Below, piece after piece: positions 49,487-58,198 of a stretch of DNA of 64,000 bases. A program made the position numbers and the translations under genes. The notes beneath the pieces are model-generated. The model saw only the letters and a list, made by a program, of their open reading frames with translations, was not told where the DNA came from and did no database searches. This DNA is from Phytohabitans flavus (lineage in GTDB: Bacteria > Actinomycetota > Actinomycetes > Mycobacteriales > Micromonosporaceae), in assembly GCF_011764545.1 (NCBI RefSeq), contig NZ_AP022870.1:8500001-8564000 (forward strand), given 5' to 3'. Numbering within the stretch: the first letter of the stretch is position 1; the number at the start of each line of letters is the position of its first letter.

Positions 49487-50896
49487 GTGCTCACAGACCG
49501 GTTGCGCCGTTGGGTGCGACTGCCCGACGTGGTGTTGACCGGCCTGCTGGCCGTCTTCGTGGCCGCCCGGGTGTTCATCTGCGTACGGGGAAACGTCTTC
49601 ACCTCGTTCGACACGTTCTCGTACGCACATCGCGGCGACCCCGCCTTCGACCGTGGGGCGCTGCTTTCGCTGACCGGACACGCCCCACGGCTGTGGGGCG
49701 TGCCGCTCTTCTACGCGATCTTCCCGAGCGACGGGGCCCGCGCGGTCGGGCAGTGGGCGGTGGGCACGGTGGCGTGGGCGCTGCTGGCCTGGGCGCTCTG
49801 GAGTTGCCTGCGCACGCTCGTGGCCCGCGTCGTGGCGGGCCCTGCGGTGCTCGTCGTCGCGCTGCTGCCCCAGGTGGCCAACTGGGACTTCGCGATTCTC
49901 TCCGAGTCGCTCTCCATCTCGCTGGGCGTACTCACGCTGGCGCTGATGCTGCTCTGGGCCCGTACCGCATCGGTCTGGTATCTCGCTGGGGCGACCGCGG
50001 CGGCGGTCTGGTGGACGTTCACCCGGACCGACATCCGGGTCTTCGTGGTCTTCCTGGTCCTCGCGCTCGCGGTGGCTGCCTGGCGGCGCCCGGCGCGGCG
50101 CCGGCACGCCCTCGTGGCGGCCGGCACGCTTGTGCTCGCGACAATCTGGTGTACGGCGATCACGCCGGTCGTCGACCGCACGTACACCGGCTGGAGTGCC
50201 ACGCCCGAGGTGCGGCACGAGGAAGGGTTGATGCTCTTCCGGCTGCGGCTGCACGTGCTGCCCGACGCCGAGGTGAAGGCGATCTTCCAGCGGGAGTTCG
50301 GCATGCCGTCCTGCCCCGGCATGGAGGAGATCGCCGCCGGGCCGGCGTGGGAGACCGCCAAGTTCGCGGCGGCGTACGAGCAGTGTCCTGAGTTCAAGTC
50401 CTGGGGCGAGCGAAACGCGGCCGACGTGTGGCAGCGGTACGCGCAGGCCGAGCCCGGCGTGTTCGCGCGGCAGACGCGCGAGGTGGTGCGGCTCTCGGTG
50501 GCCGGGTCCGACTACGCCAAGACCGAGCGCGTGGTGCCGGCGGTGGTGGAAAAGGTTGTCTTCCCGCCCCGGAGCCTCGTGCTGAAGGTGCTCGGCGGCG
50601 CGTTGCTGCTCATGGCGGCGGCGCTCGTCTTCGTGGTCCGGCGCCGGCCCGACCTCGCGCTCACCGGGGCCGTCGTGGCGGTCGCCTCTGGCGTGAGCCT
50701 GCTGGCCGGCATCTGGTTCGGCGCGGGGGAGTACTGGCGCTTCGGCATCCAGGAGGCGATCGGCCTCCGGCTGGCCGTGCTTATCGCGGTGGTGGCAGTG
50801 GTGGACGCGCTGCTGGTCGCCCGGCGCGACCGGGCCAGATCGGCAGCGCAAAACGCCCCCAAAGTCGTCGTGCAGACGACCTCAGGGGCGCCCTGA
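49487..50896 (+). CDS. Multi-pass membrane protein, possibly GT-C glycosyltransferase-like
   Basis: A 469-residue protein with about nine helices. After the first helix comes a large loop with FDTFSYAHRGDPAF, reminiscent of the acidic loop of GT-C glycosyltransferases, and a second outer domain (about 225-355) with several Cys. C-terminal helices are LGGALLLMAAALVFVV, LTGAVVAVASGVSLLAGIW and LAVLIAVVAVVDALLVAR. No named family is recognised. It starts 30 bp after rsrA but looks unrelated in function. Confidence 0.7.
   Translation: MLTDRLRRWVRLPDVVLTGLLAVFVAARVFICVRGNVFTSFDTFSYAHRGDPAFDRGALLSLTGHAPRLWGVPLFYAIFPSDGARAVGQWAVGTVAWALLAWALWSCLRTLVARVVAGPAVLVVALLPQVANWDFAILSESLSISLGVLTLALMLLWARTASVWYLAGATAAAVWWTFTRTDIRVFVVFLVLALAVAAWRRPARRRHALVAAGTLVLATIWCTAITPVVDRTYTGWSATPEVRHEEGLMLFRLRLHVLPDAEVKAIFQREFGMPSCPGMEEIAAGPAWETAKFAAAYEQCPEFKSWGERNAADVWQRYAQAEPGVFARQTREVVRLSVAGSDYAKTERVVPAVVEKVVFPPRSLVLKVLGGALLLMAAALVFVVRRRPDLALTGAVVAVASGVSLLAGIWFGAGEYWRFGIQEAIGLRLAVLIAVVAVVDALLVARRDRARSAAQNAPKVVVQTTSGAP
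50854..50890. terminator. Hairpin between convergent genes
   Basis: CGCCCCC...GTCGTC/GACGAC...AGGGGCG folds into a two-part stem with loop GTGCA. It overlaps the last codons of the membrane protein gene and lies 19 bp before the stop of the convergent bL37 gene, where GGCGTTTTG follows on that strand. Confidence 0.6.
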
Positions 50897-50908
50897 TTAC
50901 GCGCCTCT

Positions 50909-50983
50909 TCAGGAGTTGGGGCGCTTGCCGTGGTTGGCCGCGCTCTTCTTGCGTGCCTTCTTCTTACGAGACTTCTTAGCCAT
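50909..50983 (-). CDS. Large-subunit ribosomal protein bL37
   Basis: A 24-residue, extremely basic peptide, MAKKSRKKKARKKSAANH followed by GKRPNS. This matches the actinobacterial bL37 protein seen in mycobacterial 50S structures, which is 24 residues long and ends in NHGKRPN-S. It is too short for most gene finders. It lies between convergent and divergent genes with its own 160-bp upstream gap. Confidence 0.85.
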   Translation of the reverse strand: MAKKSRKKKARKKSAANHGKRPNS

Positions 50984-51142
50984 GCGGGCCTCCCGGACGT
51001 CTGCTGACCTTGCGGTTACCGCCTCCGCACCGCCATTGTGGGCGGGCGCCGCGTGCGCGGAGTCGGCGGATATCACGGATCCTAGCCCGGCATGATTTGA
51101 TACCGAACGCACGCACACTCCGCTCACGAGGGAGGGCCGACG

Positions 51143-51358
51143 ATGGCCGAGGAGATCCGCGCCGAGATGGTGGCGAACGTCTGGAAGGTCGTCGCGTCCG
51201 CCGGTGACACGGTCGCCGAGGGCGACACGCTGGTCATCCTGGAGTCGATGAAGATGGAAATCCCCGTGGTCGCCGAGGTCGACGGCACGGTGCAGCAGCT
51301 CGCGGTCAACGAGGGCGACGTCGTCCAGGAGGGCGACCTCATCGCGGTGATCGAATGA
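51143..51358 (+). CDS. Biotin/lipoyl carrier protein (BCCP-type, TB7.3-like)
   Basis: A 71-residue single biotinyl domain with the biotinylation site ESMKMEIP at about 37-44. It matches Mycobacterium TB7.3 in length and context (near sigH, rshA and pdtaS). It may serve as the carrier subunit of an acyl-CoA carboxylase whose other subunits are elsewhere. GGAGGG precedes ATG 51143. The stop overlaps the GNAT gene by ATGA. Confidence 0.93.
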   Translation: MAEEIRAEMVANVWKVVASAGDTVAEGDTLVILESMKMEIPVVAEVDGTVQQLAVNEGDVVQEGDLIAVIE

Positions 51359-51846
51359 CGATAAGGATCCGGCCCGCGGAGTCGTCGGACCACCCGGCGA
51401 TCTCGCGGATCAGCGTGGCCGCGTACGAGGCGGACGGGCAGCTCAAGGACGAAACCCCGTACGCGGCAACGCTCGCCGACGTGGCCTCTCGGGCGGCCGC
51501 GGGCGAGATCTACGTGGCGGTCGACGCCGACGACACGGTGCTCGGCGCGGTGACGTTCGTGCTGCCCGGCTCGCCGTACGCGGAGCTGTCCGGGCCGGGC
51601 GAGGCGGAGTTTCGGATGCTGGCGGTCGACCCCGTCGCGCAGGGCCGGGGCGCGGGTGAGGCGCTGGCCATGACCTGCGTCCGCCGGGCGCGGGAGCTCG
51701 GCTGCGCGGCGGTCGTCATCTGCGTGCGTGACTTCACGGCACCGGCACAGCGGCTGTACGCCCGGCTGGGCTTCGTGCGCGTGCCGGAGCTGGACTGGTC
51801 GCCGCTGGCGGGTGTGCGGCTGCTGGGGCTTCGGCTCACGCTCTAA
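51355..51846 (+). CDS. GNAT family N-acetyltransferase
   Basis: A 163-residue acetyltransferase. The acetyl-CoA-binding loop is VAQGRGAGEALAMTC after FRMLAVDP; an IRPAESSDHPAI start is typical. Translational coupling to the biotin carrier gene is conserved-looking but its meaning is unknown. The stop overlaps the convergent TetR gene by four bases. Confidence 0.92.
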   Translation: MTIRIRPAESSDHPAISRISVAAYEADGQLKDETPYAATLADVASRAAAGEIYVAVDADDTVLGAVTFVLPGSPYAELSGPGEAEFRMLAVDPVAQGRGAGEALAMTCVRRARELGCAAVVICVRDFTAPAQRLYARLGFVRVPELDWSPLAGVRLLGLRLTL

Positions 51847-52427
51847 GCAGCCTGTGCCGTCTCGCCGATCTTGTCGAGCAGCTCGTAGGCGAGCTTGAGG
51901 CTGATCTGGCGGCGGTCCTCGTCGGTGACGCTCGGGTCGCGGATGGCGAACCAGCTGCTGTGCACGGCGAAGAGTGCCAGCGCGGCGCGCACCTGCGCCT
52001 CGTGTGAGGTCTCCGGGCGGGCCAGCAGGTCGGCCACGCGGATCATCCGCGCGCGCATTTCCTTGCCCGCGGAGAGGCTTTTCAGCGCCGTCTGGTTTTG
52101 CTCGAAGAAGCGCATGACCGTGTGCCGGTTGGTGCCGAAGAACTGCTCGGCGTAGCGCACCACCAGCGTGCGGCGGGACTCGACGGTCGGCGGCTGGGCC
52201 TCGCCCCACTCGATCAGCTCGTCCATGAGCCCGATGCGGTCCTCGACGAAGCTGTTGACGATCTCGTCTTTGCTCTTGAAGTGGTAGTAGAGCGCCGCCT
52301 TGGTCACGCCGAGGCGCTCGGCGATCTCCCGCAGGGACGTCTTCTCGTACCCCTCCTCGGTGAACAGCTCCAGTGCCACGGCCTGGATGCGCGACCGCGT
52401 ATCGCCTGTGCTCTCGCTCACCTTCAT
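51843..52427 (-). CDS. TetR family transcriptional repressor
   Basis: About 194 residues from ATG 52427 (MKVSESTGDTR); an upstream ATG at 52442 is less likely. The helix-turn-helix is KTSLREIAERLGVTKAALYYHFKSKDEIV, preceded by SRIQAVALELFTEEGYEK. It is divergent from a DHA2 exporter with a palindromic operator between, so it probably represses the exporter. The ligand is unknown. Confidence 0.93.
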   Translation of the reverse strand: MKVSESTGDTRSRIQAVALELFTEEGYEKTSLREIAERLGVTKAALYYHFKSKDEIVNSFVEDRIGLMDELIEWGEAQPPTVESRRTLVVRYAEQFFGTNRHTVMRFFEQNQTALKSLSAGKEMRARMIRVADLLARPETSHEAQVRAALALFAVHSSWFAIRDPSVTDEDRRQISLKLAYELLDKIGETAQAA

Positions 52428-52443
52428 CACCTTACCCAGCAAA

Positions 52444-52490
52444 CTTACTTGACGACCGGTTAGTGGCGAGCTTACCGTACGGCAAGTAAG
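52444..52490. promoter_or_regulatory. Operator region between tetR and MFS exporter
   Basis: CTTACCGTACGGCAAG at 52471-52486 is a near-perfect 16-bp palindrome, the likely TetR site. A wider inverted pair, CTTACTTG (52444-52451) and CAAGTAAG (52483-52490), brackets it. TTGACG at 52449-52454 and TACCGT at 52473-52478 (18-base spacer) could be the exporter promoter, which the repressor would cover. Confidence 0.6.
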
Positions 52491-52513
52491 GATTCTACAG
52501 GGGGAGGCGTGAC

Positions 52514-54136
52514 ATGAGCGTCACAGACCAGCCGACGGCCACTCAGTCGTCCGCCGGTCCCAAGATCCGAGTCGTGCTGGTCGGTCTCATGATCGCGATG
52601 ATGCTCGCGATGCTCGACAACATGATCGTCAGCACGTCGCTGCCGATCATCGTGCGCGAGTTCGACGGGCTGAACCACTTCACGTGGGTGGTAACGGCCT
52701 ACGTGCTGGGCACCACGGTCTCGACACCGATCTGGGGAAAGCTCGGCGACCTGTACGGGCGGAAGACGGTCTTCCTCACCTCGATCGTGATCTTCCTGAT
52801 CGGCTCCGCGCTCTCCGGCATGGCCGGCTCCAGCATGCTGGGCGGGCCGGAGGACGGCATGATCGAGCTGATCGCTTTCCGGGCCGTTCAGGGCCTCGGC
52901 GCGGGCGGCCTGATCGTCGGCGTGATGGCGATCATCGGTGACCTCGTGCCGCCCCGGCAGCGGGGTCGCTACCAGGGCATGATGGCCGGCGTGATGGCGA
53001 TCGCGATGGTCGCCGGGCCGCTGCTGGGTGGCTTTATCGCCGACAACCTCTCGTGGCGGTGGGCGTTCTACATCAACCTGCCGCTGGGCGGTCTCGCGCT
53101 GCTGGTCCTGGTTACCCAGATGCACCTGCCGAAGTACCGTACCGAGCACAAGATCGACTGGCTGGGTGCTGGCCTGCTTTCCGTGGGCATCACCGCGCTG
53201 GTGCTGATCACCACGTGGGGCGGTAACGAGTACGAGTGGGACTCGCCTCAGATCTTCGGCCTGGTCGGGCTCGGGGCGGTGGCGCTCGCGCTCTTCGGCG
53301 TCGTCGAGCGGCGCGCGGCCGAGCCGATCCTGCCACTGGGACTGTTCAAAAACCGCAACTTCGCGCTCATCTCGGCGGTCGGCTTCCTGCTCGGCTTCGC
53401 GATGTTCGGCGCGATGAACTTCCTGCCGATCTTCCAGCAGTACGTGCAGGGCGCCTCGGCCACCGGCAGTGGCCTGCTCCTGCTCCCGCTGATGTTCGGC
53501 ATGCTGATCGTGTCGATCCTGAGTGGCCGCGCCATCACCCGCACCGGTCGCTACCGCCTCTTCCCGATCATCGGCGGCGTGCTGATGACGGTCGGCATGC
53601 TGCTGCTGACGCTGCTGGACGCGCACACGAGTCGCATCGAGCTCGGGGCGTACCTGGTGGTGCTCGGCGCCGGCATGGGCTTCCTGATGCAGACGACGAT
53701 GCTGATCGCGCAGAACAGCGTCGAGCAGCGTGACCTGGGTGCCGCGAGCGGCGCGGCGACGTTCTTCCGCTCGATCGGTGGCTCGTTCGGCGTGTCCCTC
53801 TTCGGCGCGATCTTCGCCACCCGGTTCCAGGACCAGCTGACGGACAGGCTCGGCGCGCAGGCGGCCGAGCAGTTCAGCGGCGGTGGCGGCGCTGGCACCT
53901 TCGACCCGGCGGTGCTGGCCGGCCTCCCGCCGGCGGCCCGCGACGGCCTGCTGACCAGCCTGGCCGACTCGATCGCCGGCGTCTTCTGGTGGGCGGTCGC
54001 CTTCTCGGTGCTGGTGCCGGTGCTGGCCTGGTTCGTGAAGGAGATCCCGCTGCGCGGCGCCCCCGAGGTCCCGCCCACGGCGACCCCCGAGGAGCAGGCC
54101 GAGCGCGCCTTGGCCGACGCGCCCGCGGTGCCGTAG
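52514..54136 (+). CDS. MFS multidrug exporter, DHA2 (14-helix) family
   Basis: A 540-residue drug/H+ antiporter. Motifs: MLAMLDNMIVSTSLPIIVREF (helix 1), WGKLGDLYGRKTVFLTSIV (motif A), RAVQGLGAGGLIVG and WRWAFYINLPLGGLALLVL. It is most like actinobacterial QacA/EmrB-type proteins controlled by TetR. GGGGAGG precedes ATG 52514. A strong hairpin follows the stop. Confidence 0.95.
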   Translation: MSVTDQPTATQSSAGPKIRVVLVGLMIAMMLAMLDNMIVSTSLPIIVREFDGLNHFTWVVTAYVLGTTVSTPIWGKLGDLYGRKTVFLTSIVIFLIGSALSGMAGSSMLGGPEDGMIELIAFRAVQGLGAGGLIVGVMAIIGDLVPPRQRGRYQGMMAGVMAIAMVAGPLLGGFIADNLSWRWAFYINLPLGGLALLVLVTQMHLPKYRTEHKIDWLGAGLLSVGITALVLITTWGGNEYEWDSPQIFGLVGLGAVALALFGVVERRAAEPILPLGLFKNRNFALISAVGFLLGFAMFGAMNFLPIFQQYVQGASATGSGLLLLPLMFGMLIVSILSGRAITRTGRYRLFPIIGGVLMTVGMLLLTLLDAHTSRIELGAYLVVLGAGMGFLMQTTMLIAQNSVEQRDLGAASGAATFFRSIGGSFGVSLFGAIFATRFQDQLTDRLGAQAAEQFSGGGGAGTFDPAVLAGLPPAARDGLLTSLADSIAGVFWWAVAFSVLVPVLAWFVKEIPLRGAPEVPPTATPEEQAERALADAPAVP

Positions 54137-54153
54137 CGCCGATCACGCACAGA

Positions 54154-54188
54154 AAGGGCGCCCCTTGCCGCACGGCAGGGGCGCCCTT
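54154..54188 (+). terminator. Hairpin terminator after the MFS gene
   Basis: AAGGGCGCCCCTTGCCG and CGGCAGGGGCGCCCTT form a ~16-bp stem with a one-base bulge and a two-base loop (CA). It starts 18 bp after the stop. The next ~230 bp to the SIS gene contain no gene that I can support. Confidence 0.85.
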
Positions 54189-54416
54189 CGCCGTCTCGCG
54201 CCGGCAAAGACAGAGATTTTGAGCTACCGCGGCGTCCGTCGTGGTCCAGACCGCTGCTCCCGCGGCCTCACCCTCCGCGGTTTCACAACCACGACCCGGG
54301 AATCCGGCAACGAGGTGAGTGTGTGAAGCGTGCGCGATGCGTTGTGTTTGTGGGCGACTCAGTGCAAGAATGAGCACGCAGTGAGCAGATTTCGCGCATG
54401 AGTGGGCCGGGAGGAC

Positions 54417-55445
54417 ATGGTGGGGACGCCGGGAGCGGGCATGGCCGCGGACATCGCGGAGCAGCCGGAGGTTTACGCGCGCCTGCTGGAGCCGGCACAC
54501 ACGGAGGCCATCGCGCACGCCGCGGCGGTCATCGCGGAGCGCCGCCCACGCCACGTGGTGCTCACCGCGCGCGGCACGTCCGACCACGCCGCCCTCTACG
54601 GGGCCTACCTCGCGGAGATCCGCCTCGGGCTCCCCGCCGGGCTGGCCTCGCCCAGCGCGGTAACGGTGTACGGCGCTCGTCCCGACCTCTCCCACGCGCT
54701 GGTCATCGGCGTCAGCCAGAGCGGCGGGTCGCCGGACCTCACCGAGGTCGTGCGGGTGGCCCGCGAGTCGGGCGCGCTCACGCTCGCGATCACCAACAAC
54801 CCGGACTCGCCGCTCGCCGCTGCCGCCGAGCTGTCGGTGGACGTGGTGGCGGGGCATGAGCGGGCGGTGGCCGCGACGAAGACGTACACCGCTGAGCTTT
54901 TGGCCCTGCTCCTGCTCGTCGAGAGCGTGCGCGCGGGCGGTGGCCAGCCACCCGCGGAGCTTGCGGCCCTGCCCGACCTCGCAGCGCGGGTGCTCGCCGA
55001 CCCCGCGGCAGAGGCCGCCGCGGGCCGCTACAGGTTCGCCGCCCGCCTTGTCACGACCGGGCGGGGGTATGCGTACGCGACCGCCCGCGAGGCCGCCCTG
55101 AAGCTCATGGAGACGTCGTACCTGCCGGCGCTCGCCTTCTCCGGCGCCGACCTGCTGCACGGCCCGCTCGCGATGACCGACCCGGACGTGCCGGTGCTGG
55201 CGGTGGTGGGTTCGGGGCCCGGCGGCGCGGCGATGGCTGACGTGCTGGCGCGGCTGCGCGAGCGTAAGGCCGACGTGCTCACGGTCGGCGCCAAGGGCGA
55301 GCTGGCCGTACCCGACGTGGACGAGCGCCTCGCCCCACTGCTCGACATCCTGCCCCTCCAGCGGCTCGCGCTGGCACTCGCGCTCGCGCGCGGCGAGGAT
55401 CCCGACGCGCCCAGAGGCCTTAAGAAGGTGACTTCCACACTCTAG
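54417..55445 (+). CDS. SIS-domain sugar-phosphate isomerase (GlmS isomerase-like)
   Basis: A 342-residue protein with two SIS domains and no glutaminase domain. TARGTSDHAALYGAYLAE and VIGVSQSGGSPDLTEVVR form the first sugar-phosphate site; EAALKLMETSYLPALAFSGADLLHGPLAM is the second. Such proteins are glucosamine-6-phosphate deaminase/isomerases (NagB-II) or AgaS relatives. GGGAGGA precedes ATG 54417. Downstream pdtaS follows after 10 bp. Confidence 0.88.
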   Translation: MVGTPGAGMAADIAEQPEVYARLLEPAHTEAIAHAAAVIAERRPRHVVLTARGTSDHAALYGAYLAEIRLGLPAGLASPSAVTVYGARPDLSHALVIGVSQSGGSPDLTEVVRVARESGALTLAITNNPDSPLAAAAELSVDVVAGHERAVAATKTYTAELLALLLLVESVRAGGGQPPAELAALPDLAARVLADPAAEAAAGRYRFAARLVTTGRGYAYATAREAALKLMETSYLPALAFSGADLLHGPLAMTDPDVPVLAVVGSGPGGAAMADVLARLRERKADVLTVGAKGELAVPDVDERLAPLLDILPLQRLALALALARGEDPDAPRGLKKVTSTL

Positions 55446-55454
55446 AGTTGCGCT

Positions 55455-56959
55455 GTGTCCACGCTGCGCGACCTGGTTGAAGAGCACACCTCGCTCGGGT
55501 CTGAAGACATCGACCACCTGCACCGGCTCGCCGGCGACTGGCAGTTGCTCTCCGACCTCTCCTTCGCCGACCTGCTGCTGTGGGTGCCGGTCAACGGGGA
55601 CGAGTCGTTCCTCTGCGTGGCGCAGGTGCGGCCGACGACCGCTCCGACGGCGTACCAGGACGACCAGGTCAGCCGCACGGTCGGCGGGCCGGAGGTGGCG
55701 CACCTGACGATCGCGTACCGGCAGGGGCGGATCTGGCGGGAGGGCGACCCGGTCTGGTACGGGGACACCCCAGCCCGCCACGAGGCGATCCCGGTGCGGC
55801 TGCGGGACGCCGACGGGGAGCCGGGCGGGGTGATCGCGGTCGTGGGGCGAGACACCAACCTGTCCACGGCCCGCACGCCCAGCCAGCTCGAGCTCAACTA
55901 CCTCACCACCGCTGACGACCTGGCGCAGATGATGGCCGACGGCACGTTCCCGCCGATGAGCCACCGGATCGAGACGACCTCCGCGCCGCGGGTGGGTGAC
56001 GGGCTGATCCGGCTCGACGCGAGCGGCAAGGTGACGTACGCGAGCCCCAACGCGCAGTCCGCGTTCCGCCGGCTGGGCTTGCCCTCCCATCTCGTGGGTG
56101 AAGACCTGGCCGCGCTCTTCGCGCGCCTTGCCGACGACCCGCTGGAGGGCACCGACGCCTCGGCCCGGGTGCTGGCCGCGCTCGGTGGCGAGGCGCCCTC
56201 GCGCAAGGAGATCGAGGCGCGGGGTGCCACCGTGCTGACCCGCGCGCTCCCGCTCAAGCCGGCCGGCGTGCCGATCGGGGGCTGGTGCTGGTGCGCGACG
56301 TGACCGAGGTGCGCCGCCGGGACCGGGCGCTGGTCACCAAGGACGCCACCATCCGCGAGATCCACCACCGGGTGAAGAACAATCTCCAGACCGTCGCCGC
56401 CCTCCTGCGCCTCCAGGCCCGCCGGGTCGAGACGCCGTCCGCCAAGGCGGCTCTGGAGGAGTCGGTACGCCGGGTCGCCTCGATCGCGCTCGTCCACGAG
56501 ACGCTGTCGATGTCGAGCGACGAGGCGGTCGAGTTCGACGGGATCGTCGACCGGGTGGCGGCGGCCGCCGCCGAGGTCGGCACGACCGCGTCCAAAGTGG
56601 CGATGCGGCGCAAGGGCACGTTCGGTGTGCTGCCCGCCGAGATGGCGACCTCGCTGGTGATGGTGCTCAACGAGCTGCTGATCAACGCGGTCGAGCACGG
56701 CTTTCCGGAGATCGACGGCGTGGGCGCGGTCGGCGAGGTGGTGGTCTCCGCTCACCGCCAGCGCAAGGAGCTGCACGTGACCGTCGTCGACAACGGCACG
56801 GGACTGCCGGAGGCATTCGACGCCGAGCGGAGCGGGCGGCTGGGCCTCCAGATCGTGCGGGCGCTGGTCACCGGCGAGCTCAGCGGCACGATCGAGCTGC
56901 GCGCCCGGCCAGAGGGAGGCACCGAGGCGGTCCTCGCGCTCCCCCTGACCAAGCGCTGA
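55455..56959 (+). pseudogene. pdtaS: PdtaS-type sensor histidine kinase, broken by a one-base frameshift
   Basis: A soluble kinase with GAF (about 1-150), PAS (about 170-285), HisKA_2 (EIHHRVKNNLQTVAALLRLQARR) and HATPase domains. It matches Mycobacterium PdtaS closely in layout. The first frame ends at 56303 after PAGVPIGG; the expected LVLVRDVTEVRRRDRAL is in the neighbouring frame and runs to TGA 56959. Adding one G to the G5 run at 56277-56281 restores about 501 residues, the length of mycobacterial PdtaS (501). The partner PdtaR (ANTAR regulator) is not in the window. An assembly error is most likely. Confidence 0.9.
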
Positions 56960-56963
56960 GGCA

Positions 56964-57787
56964 TCAGCCTCCGGTCTTCAGGCCCTCGAGCATCTCGGCG
57001 AGGTCGAACACCTCGGCCGCCGGCGGCGCCTGGACGTTCACCGGCTTGCCGTAGTCGGTGTAGTCGACCGTCACGTCCGTGCCCGTACCCATCACCACGT
57101 GCACCCGGCGCGGCTGGTACTTCTGGTCCACCCAGATGTCGGTCTTGATGTCCTTGACGCCCTGCTTGGTCAGCTCCTTCTCGGTGATCGCGCGCAGGTC
57201 GGCGTCGATCTGCTCGAGGTGGGTGGCGAGCGGGATGGTGACGGTGTAGTGGACGGTCTTCACGCCGTCGATCGTCTCCTCGCCGACCACCGTGACCTGG
57301 TCGGCCGCGAGCAGGGTCTTGACCTGCTTGACCGGGTCGATGTCGTCGAGCTGCTTGGTGAACGCCGCCCCGCCTGGTCACCGGCCGCGCTCAGGTCCAT
57401 CTTCATCCAGCGCTTGCCCTGCATCTCGGCCCGCTCCGCCTCGGGGACCTCGATGTACATGACCGGGCCGAGCAGCAGCATCTTGATGGTCTCGCCGCCG
57501 GACTGCATCGTGAACTCGGCCTTGGGGTCCTTGCCGTAATCCAGGACACCCTCGCCCTGGAACGTCTCGCCTTCCCCCTTGCCGTTCATCTTCATGCTGA
57601 CGGTCTCGGCCTTGGTGGCGCTGTCCATGACCTTCTGGAGCGAGCCCTTGGCGTCGCTGACGAGCGTGGCCAGGACGCTCTGCTCTTCCTGCGCGGCCGA
57701 GTCGCCGGGGGTGGAGCCGCACGCGCCGAGCGCCAGCACCGAAAGCGAGGCAGCCGTCAGCAAGGCGGCTTTGGTCCGTAGTGACAC
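56964..57787 (-). pseudogene. LppX/LprG-like lipoprotein, one-base frameshift
   Basis: About 274 residues when repaired. The signal peptide MSLRTKAALLTAASLSVLALGAC has a lipobox (LALGAC). The beta-half-barrel fold of LppX/LprAFG lipid carriers is suggested by SVSMKMNGKGEGETFQGEGVLDYG-like strands. The frame breaks near 57371 (AAGDQAG then out of frame); AFTKQLDDIDPVKQVKTLLAADQVTVVG continues in the next frame to 56964. One extra C in the C4 run at 57368-57371 rejoins them. Probable role: envelope lipid transport. It is convergent with pdtaS. Confidence 0.8.
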
Positions 57788-57991
57788 GGTGTCTCCCCGT
57801 AAATTGATCGAGTCAATAAAGGCGCGGGCATGCTATACCGCCAGATGGCCTGTCCTCTTGCCCGTATGCCGGAGCCGTCCGATTGATCCCTTCATCACGG
57901 GGGCCACCTGTTGCCGAGGTGTTACAGACCACACTCCCGGCATCTGGGCCGCTGGTTGGCGGTCCGGAGTCGCTGTGAGACGCTAAGCCTC

Positions 57992-58090
57992 GTGACCGTT
58001 GCTGAGCGCCGTGCCGTGTCGCTGGGGTTGACCTCCCGGCGCCACGTTGACTACGGCCGCGTGCGCAGCGCCATCTGTCGGGCCCACTGA
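57992..58090 (+). CDS. Putative cysteine-responsive leader peptide for the sulfate assimilation operon
   Basis: A 32-residue ORF from GTG 57992 reading MTVAERRAVSLG, then LTSRRHVDYGRV, then RSAICRAH. Short peptides with an SRRHVDxxRVxSAICR end occur upstream of sulfur metabolism genes in Streptomyces and relatives and are annotated as putative leader peptides. The lone Cys near the end would let ribosome speed report cysteinyl-tRNA. The sulfite reductase gene starts 109 bp downstream. No base-pairing alternative was modelled here. Confidence 0.65.
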   Translation: MTVAERRAVSLGLTSRRHVDYGRVRSAICRAH

Positions 58091-58198
58091 CGTCGCCCGA
58101 TCCGATCTGTTCCCGGGCGCGTAGAGAGCGCCGGCCCTCAAGTTCAGCGCCGTAGCCTCGCGCGTCCATCCTGACCAAGTACACGGAGGACGCCGAGG

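Noticed and set aside
48491..50851. A 786-codon minus-strand open frame over sigR, rsrA and the membrane protein gene
   Set aside because: Shadow frame; His/Arg/Gly-rich and crossing three well-supported genes.
54198..54416. Riboswitch or DasR-type operator upstream of the SIS-domain gene
   Set aside because: TGAGC/TGAGT repeats occur near 54370-54405, but no known aptamer core or DasR palindrome could be recognised.
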